Shown here: piece after piece, positions 62,426-64,000 of the stretch | Numbering within the stretch: position 1 is the stretch's first letter | Layout of the letters: each line of letters begins with the position of its first letter | From: Amaurobius ferox | Lineage: Eukaryota; Arthropoda; Arachnida; Araneae; Amaurobiidae | Direction: 5' to 3' | DNA: 64,000 nt | Assembly (NCBI GenBank): GCA_951213105.1 | Contig: OX578137.1 | Location: 76,111,104 to 76,175,103, forward strand | Program-made: the position numbers and the translations under genes | The notes under the pieces: model-generated | The model's database searches: none | The model's input: the letters and a program-made list of their open reading frames with translations, nothing else | What the model was told of the DNA's origin: nothing

Positions 62426-63988
62426 CTACAATAAAAAAGTTTGAGAATACTCATTGTTAATAAATTACACTGACATAAAATATTCAAAATATAAACATTT
62501 ATTGCTTTTTTCCATACAACTCAAATTATTAACCTTAGGTTCCTAGACAAAACAGTAAATCAACCTAATATTGAGATATTTGCATTACCTATCAAATATA
62601 ACTGGTACTGCTCATCATAAAATATGTGCAAATTCTAATGGCATTTTAAATCTAATTGTTTTTAAAACAATTACATTAAACATATTTAATTTTATTCCCC
62701 TATAAAATAAAAAGATTAAAAAAAATTCTATAAACTAAAGAATAAAATACCCTCGTTTCTTTTGTAAACCCATTTACAAAAAATATGAAGTTTGGTCACC
62801 ATATGCCAAACTGCATATACAAAGATAGTAGCACAATTGGAAATATATAAATATGGAAAATTTTAGCCCAATTAAAACAAAGACCAAAAAAATTGAAAAT
62901 ATCAATTATTCTAAAAAAATTATTTTATTCTATGGCAAAAACTGATAAAATATAATCCAAAATATAATAATTGTCTATTTGCTAAATTTATGTTTGATTG
63001 AATTTTGTTATAATACAGATCATATAAACTAAATTAAAAACATCTACATTATCAACACATTTGATTAAAACATTTTTTTTACAGAATAAAAAGATATTAA
63101 TTTTGCTGTAAAACAATACAATATAATTTTCTTTAAATGAAGTTCCAGAAAAAAATTGTCTGCTCAATGTTATTTTCATGGAAGGGTTAGTTTTTGCTTT
63201 TATAGACAAATCCTGTGCTTAGAAAGTCAAAGCATGTATATCTACAATAAATAATAATGAATATCTTTCTTCAACAATAATCTAAAGAATAATGGAAAAA
63301 AAAATTAGAGCAAATATTTTAGGAATTTGGCTAATTTCCATATTTAAAAGGTAAAATGTTTATACAGTCGAGTCCATTTAGAGTAAGCTTGATTATAGCA
63401 AAAATTAAGCCAGGGCCACACTTATATATAAGCTAAATAAGTTAAACCTTAGGGGCTTTACATGTTTTATAAAAGCAAGGCAAAATACATAAATAAATAA
63501 GTTTAAAAATACTTGTTTCATTACAGACATTTTTTTTTACGTCACTTCTGTGTATAAAATCAGAAGGTATCAAAACAGCTTATGTGTATTCAAATTTGTA
63601 CATGTAACATGTTCTGTTTCATGGCACATATGCAAACATCAATAGTATAGCCAGGATCTTGGCGGGAGAGGAGGCGGTCAAATTGCTGGATTTTATTTTT
63701 TAACATGAACCCTATGGAGAACCAATATAATTGTTAAGCCAATAGGGGTAGAGGTTATGACCTTCTCTACTTATATCACTATCCCCACATGGCTGTTTAC
63801 CCATGGTCTCCAGCCTGCTTAAGAAGCATTTTTATAATCTCCTTGTACAGCATAGGATATTCTGTGCACTCTTACTAAACAGTTTAAAAATATGGGTTAA
63901 AAATTAGAATATTGTTTAAAAAAGAAAGTATGCTCTACACATCAAAATTCTAATAAAAAATTAAATTTGATATTGCATTCATACTTAC

Positions 63989-64000
63989 ATCACACAACAT
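63989..64000 (-). CDS. Possible next upstream exon of the SEGE-repeat gene (edge fragment)
   Basis: On the minus strand the last 12 bases of the window end in gat followed by gtaagtat, a strong donor. Ending with two bases of a codon matches the exon at 62425, which enters with one base. Only 12 bases are visible. Confidence 0.4.

Noticed and set aside
63366..63420. pogo/Tigger-like end (cagtcgagtccatttagag)
   Set aside because: Only one end is seen and no transposase nearby.

Overview
This window looks like nuclear DNA of an arthropod, most likely a spider or other arachnid. It is AT-rich, its genes have kilobase-scale introns with GT..AG junctions and no operons, and it is full of decayed DNA transposons, LINE relics and tRNA-derived SINEs. 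The lineage is inferred from gene and repeat character; no search was run. Only two genes can be supported.

Gene 1 (plus strand, 21258-43914) is a cytosolic sulfotransferase (SULT) in six coding exons that join in phase: 21258-21531, 29747-29964, 31373-31502, 36546-36646, 38226-38409 and 43598-43914. The product is 387 or 407 aa depending on the start. It keeps the PAPS-binding P-loop (TYPKSGTTW), a catalytic-type histidine, the RNPKDTAVSYYH motif and RKGIIGDWKN, and carries an unusual acidic C-terminal tail of about 69 aa.

Gene 2 (minus strand, convergent) is the 3' part of a larger gene that continues past the right edge. Four exons join in phase (62425-62019, 59142-59087, 54552-54462, 52814-52351). 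A splice donor at 63988 suggests a fifth exon at the edge. The 338 visible residues are low complexity and contain repeated SxGE motifs (SEGEI, SEGEI, SEGEL, MGEV). This resembles the C-terminal region of TALPID3/KIAA0586, but only tentatively.

The rest is intergenic or intronic and dominated by repeats. Region 1-20 kb holds hairpin-ended 1.3 kb repeats (R1), a second stem-ended family (R2), a cluster of SINEs including one headed by 5S rRNA, a hAT transposase relic, a 186-bp tandem array and LINE relics. The SULT introns hold a 2.56-kb hAT-like element with an 8-bp target duplication, an inverted pair of R1 copies, an R2 copy with an internal minisatellite, a Tc1-like transposase relic and a short hAT-type MITE. 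Gene 2 introns hold a degenerate mariner with intact termini and an R1 copy apparently split by R2.

The most notable observations are the 5S/tRNA composite SINE (two loci share the same junction), R1 with hairpins at both ends, and the in-phase gene 2 exons that are too short to show as long reading frames.
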